In this document: positions 25,465 to 34,583 of the stretch, piece after piece
Layout of the letters: each line of letters begins with the position of its first letter
Numbering within the stretch: the stretch's first letter is position 1
From: Hydrogenoanaerobacterium saccharovorans
GTDB lineage: Bacteria; Bacillota; Clostridia; Oscillospirales; Ruminococcaceae
Direction of reading: 5' to 3'
Assembly: GCF_003814745.1 (NCBI RefSeq)
Contig: NZ_RKRD01000001.1
Location: forward strand, 310,001 to 374,000
Length of the DNA stretch: 64,000 nucleotides
Program-made: the position numbers and the translations under genes
The notes under the pieces: model-generated
What the model was told of the DNA's origin: nothing
The model's input: only the letters and a program-made list of their open reading frames with translations
Databases searched by the model: none

Positions 25465-28059
25465 CTAGTGAGCATCAAACCATGTTGTACCTACTTTGGC
25501 ATCAGCAATAAGCGGAACATTCAAGCTGGCTGCGTGCTCCATTTCCTCTTTTACAATCTGCTGTACTTTTTCCGCTTCATCAACAGGTGCTTCTACAATC
25601 AATTCATCGTGCACCTGTAAAATCAACCTTGCCTGCAAGCCCTCTGCCTCTAAACGATGATAAACGCGTACCATAGCAATTTTGATGATGTCTGCTGCCG
25701 AACCTTGAATGGGGGTGTTCATAGCAACGCGCTCGCCAAAGCTGCGCAGGTTGTGGTTGCTGCTTGCTAGTTCGGGCAGGTAACGGCGGCGGCCCCACAT
25801 GGTGGCAACGTAGCCGTGCTCTTTGCCAAAAGCAACCGTGTCTTCCATATACATTTTAACTCCCGAATAGGTTTTCAGGTAGCCCTTGATGTATTGGTCT
25901 GCTTCTGAAACGCTAACTCCGATATCCTGCGAAAGCGAAAATGCCGAGATGCCGTAGACAATACCAAAGTTGACCGCTTTTGCGCGCGAACGCATGGTGG
26001 GGGTAACAAACAGGGGGGGCAGGTCAAATACCTGCGACGCGGTTTGCGTATGAATATCTTCACCCGTGCGAAACGCCTCAGACATATTTTGGTCTCCCGA
26101 AATGTGCGCCAAAACACGCAGTTCGATTTGGGAGTAGTCCGCATCCACCAATTTGCATCCGGTTTTAGCACCAAAAAATTTGCGCAAATTGCTGCCGATT
26201 TCGGTGCGTACAGGGATATTTTGCAGATTTGGCTCGGTAGAGCTGATGCGACCTGTGCGCGTTTCGGTTTGCTGAAAACTGCTGTGAATGCGCCCGTCTT
26301 CGTGCACTACCTTCAATAGACCGTCTACATAAGTGGATTTCAGTTTAGTCAGTTTGCGGTATTCCAAAATATTTTCGATAATCGGGTGCTTGCCACGCAG
26401 GGAATCAAGCACATCGGCATTGGTAGAGTAACCGGTTTTTGTTTTTTTCTTGGCAGGGAGTTCCAAGTCTACAAAAAGAACGTCCCCAAGCTGTGACGGC
26501 GAATTGATATTAAACTCTTTGCCTGCATGCTCGTAGATTTGCTTTTGATACCGCTCAATGTCCACATCCAGTTCTTTACCGAATAAGGTAAGCGCCTCTT
26601 TGTCAATGGCAAAACCGATTACCTCCATAGAGGCAAGTACCTTTGCAAGCGGAAGTTCGATGTTATAAAGCAGATCTTCCTGCCCATTTGCGCTGATTTC
26701 TTCTGCCAGTTTGTCGCAAAGCGAAGTAAACACTGCACAGTCAGCTGCCATTTCATCAAAGGCTTCGGGGATTTCGCCTTTCAGCTCAAAGCTTTGTGCA
26801 TTGTTGTTTGCAGCCAACGCGGGCAGGGTATAGTTGGTGGAATTGGGGTTGAGCAGATATCCGGCAATCAAAGTATCAAAAGCGATGTTTTGTATTGGTA
26901 CCCGATTGATAAACGAGTAACGATGTAGTTCTTTTGCGTTTTCAGTGCGAATTTTCCACTGCCCTTTCAAGAAACGGTTGAAAATAGTACGGCTTTCGGT
27001 AAATGCAACTTTTTTATCGTATACAACTGCACAGCGTAAAAAGGTATCGCCCTCCCATCGACAAATCAAGTCGATAACCGCATCCTGTGCATCGTCCAGT
27101 GTACGCAGCATTTCCTCCAGCTCGGTAACAACCAGCATGGGCGCGGGAGCTGCAGGCAGTCCGTTTTCAGAAACAGTCGCAGCACCGTCTGCATTAATGT
27201 TGAGACGTTCTATCATCTTGTACATTTCTAGTTTTGCAAGCAGGCGTGCCGCCTCGGCATGTTGAGTTTCACCGCGCTTATAGCAGTCAAAGTCGGTGCA
27301 GACCGGCACTTCGCAATAAATCGTTGCAAGCTCTTTTGAGAGAAACGCCATCTCGCGGTCGGCAATCAGTTTTTGCCGCATAGCAGGCTTTACATCAATG
27401 GTGTCAATCTGTTCATAGATTTTTTCCACTGAGCCGTACTGCGAAATAAGCTGAGTTGCACCTTTTTCACCAATGCCCTTTACGCCCGGGATGTTATCCG
27501 AGCTGTCGCCCATAATTGCTTTTAGGTCGATGAGTTGAATGGGTTCGATGCCGTAGCGTTCGCGGAACGTTTCGGTATCGTACAAGGTGGAATCTGCCTG
27601 CCCCATCTTTGTGGTGGCAAGGCGCACGGTGACATAATCGCCAATCAGCTGCAGGCTGTCTTTATCCCCTGTTGCAATGACGCATTCATTTTTATTTTTG
27701 GTGCAGGCAGCGGCGAGTGTACCCAAAATATCGTCTGCTTCGTACCCTTCACACTGCACCAATGTGTAGCCGAGGTAACCCAGCAGTTCTTTTAAAATAG
27801 GCATTTGCTGGGCAAGTTCTTCGGGCATGCCCTTGCGTTGTGCCTTGTAGTTGTCGTAGCGCTTGTGGCGAAACGTCGGCGCTCTCATGTCAAACGCAAT
27901 GGCAACAGAATCAGGCTCAACATCCGAAGTGATTTTCAGTAAAATGTTTAAAAAGCCAAAAATGGCATTGGTATAAGTACCGTCTTTGGTGGAGAGCAGT
28001 TTTATGCCGTAAAAGGCTCGGTTCAAAATCGAGTTTCCATCGACTGCAAGCATTTTCAT
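25465..28059 (-). CDS. polA: DNA polymerase I
   Basis: 864 residues. The N-terminal 5'-3' exonuclease domain (about 1-290) has intact acidic sites (MLAVDGNSILNRAFYG, YEADDILGTL, GDSSDNIPGVKGIGEKGA). The middle 3'-5' exonuclease-like region (about 300-460) lacks the DxE motif (VIDLICRWEGD at that place), so proofreading is probably absent, as in many Clostridia and Bacilli. The polymerase domain (about 480-864) has DYSQIELRVLAHISGD, the RAKAVNFGIVYG helix and VHDELIVEAP. Used in repair and Okazaki-fragment processing. Confidence 0.96.
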   Translation of the reverse strand: MKMLAVDGNSILNRAFYGIKLLSTKDGTYTNAIFGFLNILLKITSDVEPDSVAIAFDMRAPTFRHKRYDNYKAQRKGMPEELAQQMPILKELLGYLGYTLVQCEGYEADDILGTLAAACTKNKNECVIATGDKDSLQLIGDYVTVRLATTKMGQADSTLYDTETFRERYGIEPIQLIDLKAIMGDSSDNIPGVKGIGEKGATQLISQYGSVEKIYEQIDTIDVKPAMRQKLIADREMAFLSKELATIYCEVPVCTDFDCYKRGETQHAEAARLLAKLEMYKMIERLNINADGAATVSENGLPAAPAPMLVVTELEEMLRTLDDAQDAVIDLICRWEGDTFLRCAVVYDKKVAFTESRTIFNRFLKGQWKIRTENAKELHRYSFINRVPIQNIAFDTLIAGYLLNPNSTNYTLPALAANNNAQSFELKGEIPEAFDEMAADCAVFTSLCDKLAEEISANGQEDLLYNIELPLAKVLASMEVIGFAIDKEALTLFGKELDVDIERYQKQIYEHAGKEFNINSPSQLGDVLFVDLELPAKKKTKTGYSTNADVLDSLRGKHPIIENILEYRKLTKLKSTYVDGLLKVVHEDGRIHSSFQQTETRTGRISSTEPNLQNIPVRTEIGSNLRKFFGAKTGCKLVDADYSQIELRVLAHISGDQNMSEAFRTGEDIHTQTASQVFDLPPLFVTPTMRSRAKAVNFGIVYGISAFSLSQDIGVSVSEADQYIKGYLKTYSGVKMYMEDTVAFGKEHGYVATMWGRRRYLPELASSNHNLRSFGERVAMNTPIQGSAADIIKIAMVRVYHRLEAEGLQARLILQVHDELIVEAPVDEAEKVQQIVKEEMEHAASLNVPLIADAKVGTTWFDAH

Positions 28060-28139
28060 TGTATATCCCTCTTTTTATTTTCTTATTGTACGATTATATT
28101 ATTTCAAAAATTATTCCACAATAAGTATACCACAAAACA

Positions 28140-28168
28140 TTGTGATTTTGTTTTTGATTTGCTAAAAT
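28140..28168 (+). promoter_or_regulatory. Promoter of the racemase gene
   Basis: TTGTGA, 17-bp spacer, TAAAAT; the -10 ends 36 bp before the ATG at 28205. Confidence 0.45.
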
Positions 28169-28204
28169 GAAAACAAATAGAATCAATGATGTAAAGGAGA
28201 AAGC

Positions 28205-28897
28205 ATGAAAACAATTGGCTTAATTGGTGGAATGAGTTGGGAAAGCACGGTTGGATATTACCAAATCATCAATCGTACCATAAAAGAGCAGCTTGGCGGG
28301 CTGCATTCGGCAAAATGCATTTTATTCAGTGTAGATTTTGATGAAATTGAACAATGCCAAGCAAGCGGAAATTGGGAGAAAAGCGCGCACATTTTAATGC
28401 AGGCGGCACAAAGCCTTGAAAAAGCAGGAGCTGATTTCATTGTGATTTGCACCAACACGATGCACAAGGTTGCCGATAAAATACAAAGCAGTGTGTCCAT
28501 CCCTCTTTTGCATATAGCCGAAGTGACTGCACGCGAGCTTATAAAAAGCGGCATCACCCGTGTGGCACTGTTGGGCACAAAATATACAATGGAACAGGAG
28601 TTTTATAAAAGCAAGTTGGTGGTACAGCATATCGATGTACTGATACCGGATGACCATGACAGAGAATTTATCAACGATACAATTTACCATCAGCTCTGTG
28701 TGGGCATCATCTCAAAAGAATCAAAAACGGGTTTTCTCAAAATCGTGGACAAACTGGCAGAGCAAGGCGCACAAGGAGTTATTCTCGGCTGTACCGAAAT
28801 TGGGATGCTCATTCAAAACGGCGACACGCCCACTCCGTTGTTTGATACAACAGAAATCCATGCAAAAAGTGCGGCACTGTATGCTCTCGAAAATTAA
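28205..28897 (+). CDS. Aspartate/glutamate racemase family protein
   Basis: 230 residues. Cofactor-independent racemase fold with two catalytic cysteines: one in FIVICTNTMH, one in VILGCTEIGML. N-terminal GLIGGMSWESTVGYY is typical of the RacX/YgeA branch. Such enzymes racemise Asp, Glu or other amino acids for cell-wall or signalling D-amino acids. The specificity is unknown. It is followed by dusB after 30 bp, probably in one transcript. Confidence 0.9.
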   Translation: MKTIGLIGGMSWESTVGYYQIINRTIKEQLGGLHSAKCILFSVDFDEIEQCQASGNWEKSAHILMQAAQSLEKAGADFIVICTNTMHKVADKIQSSVSIPLLHIAEVTARELIKSGITRVALLGTKYTMEQEFYKSKLVVQHIDVLIPDDHDREFINDTIYHQLCVGIISKESKTGFLKIVDKLAEQGAQGVILGCTEIGMLIQNGDTPTPLFDTTEIHAKSAALYALEN

Positions 28898-28927
28898 GAT
28901 TTACTAAACGAATAAAGGAACAATAGA

Positions 28928-29911
28928 ATGAACCAAACAATCAAAATAGGCAATGTAGAAATCAACCGAACCGCCGCTCTCGCGCCAATGGCGGGCACGG
29001 CAGACCGTGCATTTCGTGAAATATGCAAGCGATTTGGCGCGTGCTATGTGGTAGGCGAAATGGTAAGCAGCAAGGGGCTGACGTTTCAGAGTAAAAAGTC
29101 AGCGGAATTGCTTGTTGTGTCCGATGCCGAGCGCCCCATAGGGGTACAGCTGTTCGGGGATGACCCGCTTACGATGGCGCAGGCGGCAGAGCTTGCTATG
29201 AGCTACAACCCCGATATTATCGACATTAACATGGGCTGCCCTGCACCCAAAATAGCGGGCAATGGGGGCGGAAGTGCATTGATGAAAACCCCAAAACTTG
29301 CGGGTGAAATTACCAAGGCAGTAGTAAATGCAGTGGATGTGCCTGTGACCGTAAAATTTCGCAAGGGGTGGAATGATGACAGCGTAAATGCGGTAGAGTT
29401 CGGCAAAATTGCCGAGCAAAACGGTGCCGCCGCCATTACTGTGCATGGGCGTACACGCGAGCAAATGTATGCACCGCCGGTTGATATCGATATGATTGCG
29501 CAGGTAAAACGCGCGGTAACTTCTATACCCGTAATAGCCAACGGCGATGTGGTGGACATACAAAGCGCAGTGGAAATGTATGAGAGAACGGGTGCCGACC
29601 TGATTATGATTGGCAGGGGCGCACTGGGCAACCCGTGGGTGTTTCGGCAAATTGATGCTTATTTTAAAGACGGAACTGTCCTCCCACCGCCGACACTTGA
29701 AGAAAAAGTAGAGGTTATGTTGGAGCATATTCGCCTTGCATGCGAGTATAAAACCGAGCGTGTTGCCATGCGCGAGGCACGAAAACATGCAGCATGGTAC
29801 CTCACCGGGGTGCATGGTGCAGCGGGCTTTCGTAGGCAGGCGGGTACGCTTTGCACCTTTGATGACCTGCGTTTATTGGCACAGCAGGTGTTGCAAAGCC
29901 ATCAAGAATAA
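28928..29911 (+). CDS. dusB: tRNA-dihydrouridine synthase
   Basis: 327 residues. Reduces uridines in the D-loop of tRNA using FMN and NADPH. TIM-barrel start (RTAALAPMAGTADRAFR), catalytic cysteine in NMGCPAPK, HGRTREQMY and the FMN phosphate loop (IGRGALGNPWVF). The C-terminal helical RNA-binding domain is present (about 240-325). The sequence is DusB-like, the usual single Dus of Firmicutes. Confidence 0.94.
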   Translation: MNQTIKIGNVEINRTAALAPMAGTADRAFREICKRFGACYVVGEMVSSKGLTFQSKKSAELLVVSDAERPIGVQLFGDDPLTMAQAAELAMSYNPDIIDINMGCPAPKIAGNGGGSALMKTPKLAGEITKAVVNAVDVPVTVKFRKGWNDDSVNAVEFGKIAEQNGAAAITVHGRTREQMYAPPVDIDMIAQVKRAVTSIPVIANGDVVDIQSAVEMYERTGADLIMIGRGALGNPWVFRQIDAYFKDGTVLPPPTLEEKVEVMLEHIRLACEYKTERVAMREARKHAAWYLTGVHGAAGFRRQAGTLCTFDDLRLLAQQVLQSHQE

Positions 29912-29938
29912 ACAAAACAAGGCAAATCAATTTGAAGA

Positions 29939-29975
29939 AAATGACGGAAGCACCTTGTGTAACCGTCATTTTTTT
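29939..29975 (+). terminator. Terminator of dusB, overlapping the next promoter
   Basis: AAATGACGG pairs with CCGTCATTT around 15 bases, then a T run. The -35 element of the next promoter lies in its loop. Confidence 0.7.
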
Positions 29976-29983
29976 GCTATAAT
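29955..29983 (+). promoter_or_regulatory. Promoter of the amino-acid symporter, inside the dusB terminator
   Basis: TTGTGT, 17-bp spacer, TATAAT. The leader (about 29990-30042) has GTACA/TGTAC and then an imperfect GC-rich hairpin (GCCG/CGGC) followed by seven T residues, which could act as an attenuator. Confidence 0.55.
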
Positions 29984-30056
29984 ATCACGGTACAGAAACA
30001 GTTGTACGCCGTGCGAGGTCAAAGGTCGTCGGCACTTTTTTTAAGGAGTGTTTTGG

Positions 30057-31433
30057 TTGGAGGTAATTTCAAACATTGTCAAAGTGGTGAACGGCTTTTT
30101 GTGGGATTTCGCACTGCTATTTCTGCTTTGTGGCACCGGTATCTATTTTACTGTACGCCTGCGATTTGTGCAGGTAAGAAAATTTAAAGAAGGCATGAAA
30201 GCCGTTTTTGGCAACATTAAGCTGCGCGGCGATAAAGCGAATGAAGACGGTATGAGCTCGTTCCAATCGTTGGCAACTGCAGTTGCGGCACAGGTGGGCA
30301 CGGGCAATATCGCAGGCGCGGCAACCGCAATTGCATCCGGCGGGCCGGGTGCAATTTTATGGATGTGGCTTTCTGCATTCTTTGGTATGGCAACCATTTA
30401 TTCAGAAGCAACATTGGCACAGCAGTTTAAAACCCGTGTGGACGGCGAAATCACAGGCGGCCCTGTCTACTACATAAAGGCAAAGTTTAAAGGCAAGTTT
30501 GGTACATTTTTGGCAGGCTTTTTCTCGGTCGCCATTATCCTTGCGCTTGGTTTTATGGGCAATATGGTGCAGTCAAACTCCATTGGAGATGCCTTTAAAA
30601 CGGCATTTGGTGTGAACCCACTGATTGTCGGTATTTTTGTTGCGGCAGTAGCGGCGTTTATTTTTATCGGTGGTGCAAAGCGTATTGCATCGGTTACCGA
30701 AAAAATTGTACCGATTATGGCGGTTTTGTATGTACTCGGTTCACTGATTGTACTTATTTTTAATTGGCGGAATGTGGGCAATGCATTTGTACAAATATTT
30801 GTACTGGCGTTTAATCCGCAGGCTATGGCAGGCGGCGTGGTAGGCGCTACCGTGCAAAAGGCTCTCAGCTTAGGGGTAGCGCGCGGCTTGTTCTCAAACG
30901 AGGCGGGTATGGGCTCTACACCGCATGCACATGCAATGGCAAAGGTAAAGCACCCCTGTGAGCAGGGCGTTGTTGCTATGATTGGTGTGTTTATCGATAC
31001 TTTTATTGTGCTTACGATGACTGCATTGGTTATCATCACAACCGGTGCCCTCTCATCGGGCAAAACCGGTTCAGCGTTGGCTCAAAACGCATTTAACTCG
31101 GTGTTTGGCAGTGCGGGCAATATTTTTATTGCTATTTGTATGCTGTTTTTCGCATTTTCAACCATCATTGGCTGGTACTTCTTCGGCGAAGTGAATGTAA
31201 AATATCTGTTTGGTAAAAAAGCAGTCAAATTCTACTCTTTGCTTGTGGTAGTATTTGTCATCTTGGGCTCGCTGATGAAAGTGGATTTGGTGTGGAGCAT
31301 GTCCGACATGTTTAATGCACTGATGGTAATACCAAACCTGATTGGTGTTTTGGCACTATCCGGATTGGTTGTTAAGCTGAACAAGCGCTACGAAAACGGC
31401 AATTTAGAGCCGTTGGATTTGGACTTGAAATAA
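30057..31433 (+). CDS. Sodium:alanine/glycine symporter (AGCS family)
   Basis: 458 residues from a TTG at 30057, which gives LEVISNIVKVVNGFLWDF (initiator Met in place of Leu), the normal family start. AAGGAG lies 9 bp upstream; the GTG at 30048 overlaps that site. About 10-11 membrane helices. Family motifs: VGTGNIAGAATAIASGGPGA in the first conserved block and SNEAGMGSTPHAHAM in the substrate/sodium-site region. It imports alanine or glycine with sodium. A terminator follows at 31449. Confidence 0.92.
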   Translation: MEVISNIVKVVNGFLWDFALLFLLCGTGIYFTVRLRFVQVRKFKEGMKAVFGNIKLRGDKANEDGMSSFQSLATAVAAQVGTGNIAGAATAIASGGPGAILWMWLSAFFGMATIYSEATLAQQFKTRVDGEITGGPVYYIKAKFKGKFGTFLAGFFSVAIILALGFMGNMVQSNSIGDAFKTAFGVNPLIVGIFVAAVAAFIFIGGAKRIASVTEKIVPIMAVLYVLGSLIVLIFNWRNVGNAFVQIFVLAFNPQAMAGGVVGATVQKALSLGVARGLFSNEAGMGSTPHAHAMAKVKHPCEQGVVAMIGVFIDTFIVLTMTALVIITTGALSSGKTGSALAQNAFNSVFGSAGNIFIAICMLFFAFSTIIGWYFFGEVNVKYLFGKKAVKFYSLLVVVFVILGSLMKVDLVWSMSDMFNALMVIPNLIGVLALSGLVVKLNKRYENGNLEPLDLDLK

Positions 31434-31448
31434 TAAAATATATGATTA

Positions 31449-31482
31449 AAAAAGAGGGTAGATGAAATTCTGCCCTCTTTTT
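31449..31482 (+). terminator. Terminator of the symporter gene
   Basis: AAAGAGGG pairs with CCCTCTTT in a longer imperfect stem, followed by five T residues. Confidence 0.85.
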
Positions 31483-31493
31483 GCATTATTTGG

Positions 31494-31522
31494 TTGATAT
31501 CGGTAAACAAAACCCATATAAT
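31494..31522 (+). promoter_or_regulatory. Sigma-A promoter of the sugar-kinase gene
   Basis: TTGATA, 17-bp spacer, TATAAT, 44 bp before the ATG at 31566. Confidence 0.65.
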
Positions 31523-31565
31523 AGAAAATGGAAATAGAATATGACAGAAAATGAGGCTAGGTTTG

Positions 31566-32519
31566 ATGAGAATAGAACGTTTTATAGCACTGTCATTGAA
31601 CCCCGCTTTAGATACCACCCTTTGGATTGATGGGCTGGAGCGGGAGTACAATCAGGTGCTGGGCGAGCAGTGCGAAGCTGCGGGTAAAGCCGTAAATGTG
31701 GCGCGGGTGCTCAAAGCTTTTGACTGCCCCTGTAAAACGCTGATTTTAGCAGGAGAAAACAATCGCCGTAAATATTTTAGCCGTCTTGACTCAGATGCTA
31801 TTGATTATGATGCTGTATTTTTATCGGGCGAAATCCGTGAAAATATCAGCTTGGTACTGCCCGATGACAAGATGATTCGATTGGCTCGCCCCGGCTTTAC
31901 GGTAAGTAAAGCCCAAATCGACGAGATTAAGGCACACTTGGCAAAGATGATTACCCCGGGGACACTGGCGGTAGTTGCAGGCAAAAACCCCATTGGGCTG
32001 AGTGAAGCCGAGTTTATTGATTTGTGTGCTTTCATCGAGAGCAAAGGTGCGGTTTTGGCTGTGGATACCAGCTCGGTAAAAGAATGCGATATCTGTGCCA
32101 TTCGCCCGTGGATTATCAAACCCAACCTTGAGGAGTTGGAACTGATGACAGGCGAAACTTTGGATACTCACGAAAAATTGGCTGCTGCCTTTGCAAGGTT
32201 TCACCGCGAAGGGGTGCAGCATATTTTACTTAGCATGGGCGGCGACGGTGTGCTTTACTCTGGGGGAGAAGGTTCGGATTACCAACTCCTTCGCGCAGAG
32301 GTACCGCAGGTACATGTAAAATCCACAGTGGGTGCGGGAGACAGTACCCTCGCGGGTTTTTTGCTTTCCTATCATAAAGGCAAAGCAATTGATGAGTGTG
32401 TGCGCGTCGCAGCAAGTTTTGGTACGGCATCGGTGATGATAGACGGCACCAATCCACCTCGTAAGCAGGAGCTTGAACAGGTATATCCACAAGTTCGGGT
32501 GTCGAAATTTATCCTATAA
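31566..32519 (+). CDS. PfkB-family hexose kinase (1-phosphofructokinase/tagatose-6-P kinase type)
   Basis: 317 residues from the ATG at 31566 (MRIERFIALSLNPALD); an ATG 15 bp upstream is also possible. Sugar-binding start NPALDTTLWIDGL, a GKAVNVARVLKAF loop, and the ATP-site VGAGDSTLAGFL with the catalytic aspartate. Probable reaction: phosphorylation of fructose 1-phosphate or tagatose 6-phosphate. The two cannot be told apart by sequence, and no PTS gene adjoins it to help. Confidence 0.85.
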   Translation: MRIERFIALSLNPALDTTLWIDGLEREYNQVLGEQCEAAGKAVNVARVLKAFDCPCKTLILAGENNRRKYFSRLDSDAIDYDAVFLSGEIRENISLVLPDDKMIRLARPGFTVSKAQIDEIKAHLAKMITPGTLAVVAGKNPIGLSEAEFIDLCAFIESKGAVLAVDTSSVKECDICAIRPWIIKPNLEELELMTGETLDTHEKLAAAFARFHREGVQHILLSMGGDGVLYSGGEGSDYQLLRAEVPQVHVKSTVGAGDSTLAGFLLSYHKGKAIDECVRVAASFGTASVMIDGTNPPRKQELEQVYPQVRVSKFIL

Positions 32520-32560
32520 TATGTTATCATGCGTTTATCTGTAATTAGGAGGGGATTCCT

Positions 32561-33325
32561 TTGGAAACCTATGGATTAACGCTGCTGATTGTGTGCCCGT
32601 TGGTTTTTGTGGCGGGTATAGTTGACTCAATTGCAGGGGGCGGGGGCATTATTACACTGCCTGCCTACTTGTTTGCGGGGCTGCCGGTGCATTTGGCGTA
32701 CGGAACCAACAAGTTTGGCTCCAGTTTCGGTTCGCTTATTGCAACGGTAAAGTATGCCCGCAGCGGTTGTATTGAGTATAAATCAGCAGCGTGTTCGGTA
32801 GTAGGTGCGCTAATAGGCTCGTGGTGCGGTGCACAGCTTGTAGTGTATCTTGATGAAATTTACTTAAAGTATAGTCTTCTGGTAATATTGCCGATAGTAG
32901 CAGTATTTTTACTGTTTAACCGCAACTTCGGCGCAGCAAAACCCGAACCTCGGCTTAAGGGCACCAAACTTTACCTTGTTGCAGCCGCAATTGGCTTAGT
33001 AATTGGTGCTTATGACGGTTTTTTTGGGCCGGGCACAGGCACTTTTTTAACACTTGCTTTTACCGGTGTGCTTGGCTTTTCTTTGCTCAATGCATCGGGC
33101 AATGCGCGTGTAGTCAATCTCGCATCCAACTTGGCGGCACTCACAGCATACATCATCAATGCTAAGGTGATTTATGCGGTAGGCATTCCTGCTGCAATTT
33201 GTGCTATCGGGGGCAACTACCTTGGCGCACGCCTTGCGGTCAAAAAGGGCGAAAAGTTTATACGCCCCATTATTTTGTTTGCAGTAGGGCTTTTATTCCT
33301 ACATATGATACTGGAGATTATCTAA
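32561..33325 (+). CDS. TSUP-family membrane permease (TauE/SafE)
   Basis: 254 residues from a TTG at 32561 behind AGGAGGGG. About 7-8 membrane helices in two repeats, each with a glycine/proline signature: SIAGGGGIITLPAYLF in the first half, GAYDGFFGPGTGTFLTLAF in the second. Family members move sulfite, sulfoacetate or other organosulfur anions, or protons with them. The substrate is unknown here. It lies 41 bp after the kinase, probably in one operon with it and the next symporter. Confidence 0.88.
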   Translation: METYGLTLLIVCPLVFVAGIVDSIAGGGGIITLPAYLFAGLPVHLAYGTNKFGSSFGSLIATVKYARSGCIEYKSAACSVVGALIGSWCGAQLVVYLDEIYLKYSLLVILPIVAVFLLFNRNFGAAKPEPRLKGTKLYLVAAAIGLVIGAYDGFFGPGTGTFLTLAFTGVLGFSLLNASGNARVVNLASNLAALTAYIINAKVIYAVGIPAAICAIGGNYLGARLAVKKGEKFIRPIILFAVGLLFLHMILEII

Positions 33326-33346
33326 AAACAACAGGAGGATTCATCA

Positions 33347-34522
33347 ATGAAAAAGGTACTCAACAGCTTGATCTTTAAGTTGCTCGTAGGCGTGTTCTTA
33401 GGTGCAGTTATAGGGCTTTATAGCCCCGTATGGCTTATGAACATCATTGTTACGGTAAAATCGTTGTTTGGCCAAATCATCTTTTTTATCGTCCCCCTCA
33501 TCATCATCGGGTTTATCGCACCATCCATTGCTAAGCTGAAAAGTAATGCATCCAAGCTGCTGACACTTGCCATAGTGCTGGCTTATGTATCGTCGGTAGG
33601 TGCGGCAACATTGTCAACCATCGCTGGTTATACGATAATTCCCCACCTCACCATTCAACCGGCGGCAGATGGTTTACGCGAACTACCAAAATTAATTTTT
33701 GATTTACAAATTCCGCCTGTTATGTCGGTTATGAGTGCACTGATGTTCTCTATCGTAATTGGCCTCGCCACTGCTTGGACGAAATCTGATCTGTTTGAAA
33801 AACTGTTGGATCAGTTCCAGAATATTGTGCTTACAATTGTATCCAAAATCGTGATTCCTATTTTGCCGTTGTTCATCGGCACCACGTTTGCAACCCTTGC
33901 GTATGAGGGTTCCATTACCAAACAAGTGCCTGTGTTTATCAGCGTAATTTTGATTGTGATTGTAGGGCATTTTATTTGGATGGCTTTGCTGTACGGTGTT
34001 GCGGGTGCTTACTCCGGCAAAAACCCTGCACGCGTATTTAAACACTATGGCCCGGCATACCTTACCGCGGTAGGTACGATGTCATCGGCTGCAACCCTGC
34101 CGGTAGCGCTTACAAGCGCCCGTAAATCCGATGCATTGCGCTCCGATATCATCGATTTCGGTGTCCCGCTATTTGCAAATATCCATCTTTGCGGTTCGGT
34201 GCTCACCGAGACATTTTTTGTTATGACAGTATCACAAATATTGTACGGTAAGCTTCCAAGTGTCAGCTCAATGATTATCTTTATTATTTTGCTTGGTATT
34301 TTTGCCATTGGTGCTCCGGGCGTTCCCGGTGGGACAGTTATGGCTTCGTTGGGGCTAATTAGCAGTGTACTTCTATTTGATGAAGCCGGACTTGCGCTGA
34401 TGCTCACCATCTTTGCACTGCAAGATAGTTTTGGTACTGCCTGCAACGTTACTGGTGACGGTGCGCTTACCCTCATACTCACAGGCTTTGTAGAAAAACA
34501 TCATATCAAAGCAGAGGTATAA
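33347..34522 (+). CDS. Dicarboxylate/amino acid:cation symporter (DAACS family)
   Basis: 391 residues. Eight membrane helices with two re-entrant loops, as in GltPh. The serine-rich first loop is near TMSSAATLPVAL, and the NMDGT-like motif of helix 7 is replaced by FANIHLCGSVLTE. HP2 is near GAPGVPGGTVMASLG, and helix 8 has NVTGDGALTLI instead of the usual NxxxD Asp/Glu pattern. Substrate could be a neutral amino acid or another carboxylate rather than Asp/Glu. AGGAGG lies upstream, and a terminator follows. Confidence 0.88.
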   Translation: MKKVLNSLIFKLLVGVFLGAVIGLYSPVWLMNIIVTVKSLFGQIIFFIVPLIIIGFIAPSIAKLKSNASKLLTLAIVLAYVSSVGAATLSTIAGYTIIPHLTIQPAADGLRELPKLIFDLQIPPVMSVMSALMFSIVIGLATAWTKSDLFEKLLDQFQNIVLTIVSKIVIPILPLFIGTTFATLAYEGSITKQVPVFISVILIVIVGHFIWMALLYGVAGAYSGKNPARVFKHYGPAYLTAVGTMSSAATLPVALTSARKSDALRSDIIDFGVPLFANIHLCGSVLTETFFVMTVSQILYGKLPSVSSMIIFIILLGIFAIGAPGVPGGTVMASLGLISSVLLFDEAGLALMLTIFALQDSFGTACNVTGDGALTLILTGFVEKHHIKAEV

Positions 34523-34540
34523 ATTTTTAAATAGGTACAA

Positions 34541-34575
34541 CAAAAAGGGCAGAGGTTTTTCCTCTGCCCTAAAAT
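34541..34575. terminator. Bidirectional terminator between the symporter and hppA
   Basis: AGGGCAGAGG pairs with CCTCTGCCCT around TTTTT, with A and T runs on both sides. It lies between convergent genes. Confidence 0.88.
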
Positions 34576-34583
34576 TTTATGTA

